A stretch of 64,000 nt of DNA from Flavobacterium frigidimaris (GTDB lineage Bacteria; Bacteroidota; Bacteroidia; Flavobacteriales; Flavobacteriaceae), in contig FQWG01000023.1 in assembly GCA_900129595.1 (NCBI GenBank), positions 21,844 through 85,843 of the forward strand, in the 5' to 3' direction. Made by a program: the position numbers and the translations under genes. How positions within the stretch are numbered: position 1 is the stretch's first letter; each line of letters starts with the position of its first letter. The notes beneath the pieces are model-generated. The model was not told the DNA's origin, did not search any database, and was given only the letters and a program-made list of their open reading frames with translations. Shown here piece after piece: positions 62,847-64,000 of this stretch.

Positions 62847-63055
62847 GTTTCAGGTTTTGAAATGAGAATAAATTCGCTAAGCGCGCAAAGTTTCTTTATA
62901 AATAGATTGTGCTGATAAACGCAGAGTTCGCAAAGCTTTATGTGTGTGTTGAGTGTTTTTTTTTACAAACCTTATTTAATCTGTAATTTGTTCTCGATAG
63001 CAATTGGGATTGGGGTAAAATGCAGACTAACTTATCTTATTTCAAAACCTGAAAC
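62847..63055. repeat. Repeat element bounded by 17-bp perfect inverted ends
   Basis: GTTTCAGGTTTTGAAAT (62847-62863) and its exact complement (63039-63055) enclose about 175 bp. The interior has GCGCGCAAAGTTTC and TGTGCTGATAAACGCAGAG, a cousin of 4829-4905. Three ACCTGAAA copies follow. No gene is seen in the 337-bp gap apart from the promoter at 63118. Confidence 0.7.
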
Positions 63056-63117
63056 CTGAAACCTGAAACTTTTTAACATCTAACTCTTAACCAACTCTAA
63101 AAAAGAATACAATTGAT

Positions 63118-63148
63118 TTTGCTAAAAAAAGGAATAACCGTATTTTTG
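63118..63148 (+). promoter_or_regulatory. Predicted yebC promoter
   Basis: TTTG (63118-63121) and TATTTTTG (63141-63148) are 19 bp apart, a full match to the Bacteroidota consensus, 23 bp before the gene. Confidence 0.65.
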
Positions 63149-63171
63149 CATCTCAAAATAAAAAATTAGTA

Positions 63172-63885
63172 ATGGGAAGAGCGTTCGAATTTAGAAAAGG
63201 AAGAAAAATGAAACGTTGGTCAGCAATGGCTAAAACATTTACCCGAATTGGTAAAGACATCGTTATGGCCGTTAAAGAAGGTGGTCCTAACCCAGATGCC
63301 AATTCTAGATTAAGAGCTGTAATACAAAATGCAAAAGCCGCTAACATGCCTAAGGACAATGTGGAGCGCGCGATAAAAAATGCAAGTAATAAAGATACTG
63401 CCAACTATAAAGAGATTTTGTTTGAAGGATATGCTCCTCACGGAATTGCTATTTTGATCGAAACAGCATCTGACAACAATAACAGAACGGTAGCCAACAT
63501 TCGCAGCTACTTTAATAAATGCAACGGTACAATGGGAACTCAGGGTTCTGTTGAGTTTATGTTTGACCATACTTGTAATTTCAGAATTGCAAAAGGCGAT
63601 CTTGATCCTGAAGAATTAGAACTGGAACTAATTGATTTTGGTGCTGAAGAAGTTTTCGAAGACGAAGACGGAATCTTAATCTATGCTCCTTTTGGAAGCT
63701 TTGGAGCTTTGCAAAAAGAATTAGAAAACAGAGGTCTTGAGATTTTATCTTCCGGTTTTGAGCGTATCCCGCAAATCACCAAAGAACTTACTGAAGCTCA
63801 AATCGCTGATGTTGAAAAACTAATCGAAAAAATTGAAGAAGATGATGACGTTATGAACGTTTATCATACGATGCAGGAAGCATAA
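63172..63885 (+). CDS. yebC: YebC/PmpR-family protein
   Basis: The 237-residue protein follows the YebC pattern: MGRAFEFRKGRKMKRWSAMA, KTFTRIGKDIVMAVKEGGPN, MPKDNVERAIKNAS and EGYAPHGIAILIE. The family includes DNA-binding regulators, and some members are now linked to ribosome rescue at polyproline stalls. Which role applies here is not shown. It is a single gene with its own promoter and terminator. Confidence 0.94.
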   Translation: MGRAFEFRKGRKMKRWSAMAKTFTRIGKDIVMAVKEGGPNPDANSRLRAVIQNAKAANMPKDNVERAIKNASNKDTANYKEILFEGYAPHGIAILIETASDNNNRTVANIRSYFNKCNGTMGTQGSVEFMFDHTCNFRIAKGDLDPEELELELIDFGAEEVFEDEDGILIYAPFGSFGALQKELENRGLEILSSGFERIPQITKELTEAQIADVEKLIEKIEEDDDVMNVYHTMQEA

Positions 63886-63912
63886 TATATCTTTTTCTAC
63901 AATACAAAAAGG

Positions 63913-63946
63913 AGCCGTCTCAAAACAAAAATTGAGACGGCTTTTT
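63913..63946 (+). terminator. Intrinsic terminator after yebC
   Basis: AGCCGTCTCAA and TTGAGACGGCT form a perfect 11-bp stem followed by a T-run. The last 54 bp of the window show nothing else. Confidence 0.92.
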
Positions 63947-64000
63947 ATTTGTTGCCCATTTTGGCTTTTAATGTTTTGATTTTAAGGGAAGGAAAAAAAT

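Overview
The window looks like a chromosomal segment of a Flavobacterium-type member of the Bacteroidota. It is AT-rich, has no obvious Shine-Dalgarno spacing, and shows recurrent TAnnTTTG (-7) boxes with upstream TTG/TTTG (-33) elements, which is the Bacteroidota promoter pattern. Housekeeping proteins (GyrA, ClpC, FtsH, ThrA, RsfS, YebC) are clearly of that lineage. The species is inferred, not proven. I see no rRNA, tRNA, CRISPR array, prophage or intact insertion sequence. Most of the window is ordinary core chromosome with short accessory inserts and many dispersed intergenic palindromes. Layout, 1-12 kb: a partial dihydrodipicolinate-synthase-family gene and a cupin gene lie divergent from a MocR-type regulator with a visible operator/promoter region. 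Then come an M14 carboxypeptidase, a lipoprotein, an XRE regulator, a large palindromic repeat, small accessory genes (DUF4287, GNAT, DUF6882-like), a methyltransferase, and the Nudix/pyrE divergent pair whose promoter overlaps a start codon. 12-24 kb: birA faces a growth/envelope run rsfS-ftsH-LUD-cdsA-psd-ACBP-SOD, linking ribosome silencing, membrane proteolysis, phospholipid synthesis and a lipoprotein superoxide dismutase. A GH130 phosphorylase and a GH13 amylase lipoprotein converge on a shared terminator, followed by an OstA/LptA-like protein and a class III aminotransferase. 24-44 kb: a TPR protein with aroE, a DUF349 protein, OsmC, another TPR protein, gyrA with a strongly acidic tail, clpC, a retropepsin-like/RimK fusion, a DUF421 protein, a SMI1/KNR4 protein, the phosphate transporter pair (DUF47 and PiT) and hutH. 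44-50 kb: the threonine pathway thrA-thrB-thrC, preceded by a 32-residue leader peptide containing 11 threonines (44475-44573). This is a strong candidate for threonine-sensing attenuation. thrB and thrC are separated by about 400 bp of repeat DNA. 50-54 kb is the most accessory-looking part. It holds a tightly overlapping three-gene cassette (membrane protein, GHKL ATPase with an N-terminal STAS-like part, DUF4325 STAS-like protein), an XRE regulator paralogous to the one at 5.7-6.1 kb, and two overlapping small unknown genes. The cassette is my best candidate for an undescribed signalling or conflict system. 54-64 kb: HutD-like protein, Crp/Fnr regulator divergent from a pectate lyase lipoprotein, a HipA-like kinase/DUF3037 pair, nnrD, gcvT, a C-terminal processing protease and yebC. 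Hairpin repeats of shared sequence punctuate this stretch. All domain names come from reading motifs by eye. No database search was run.
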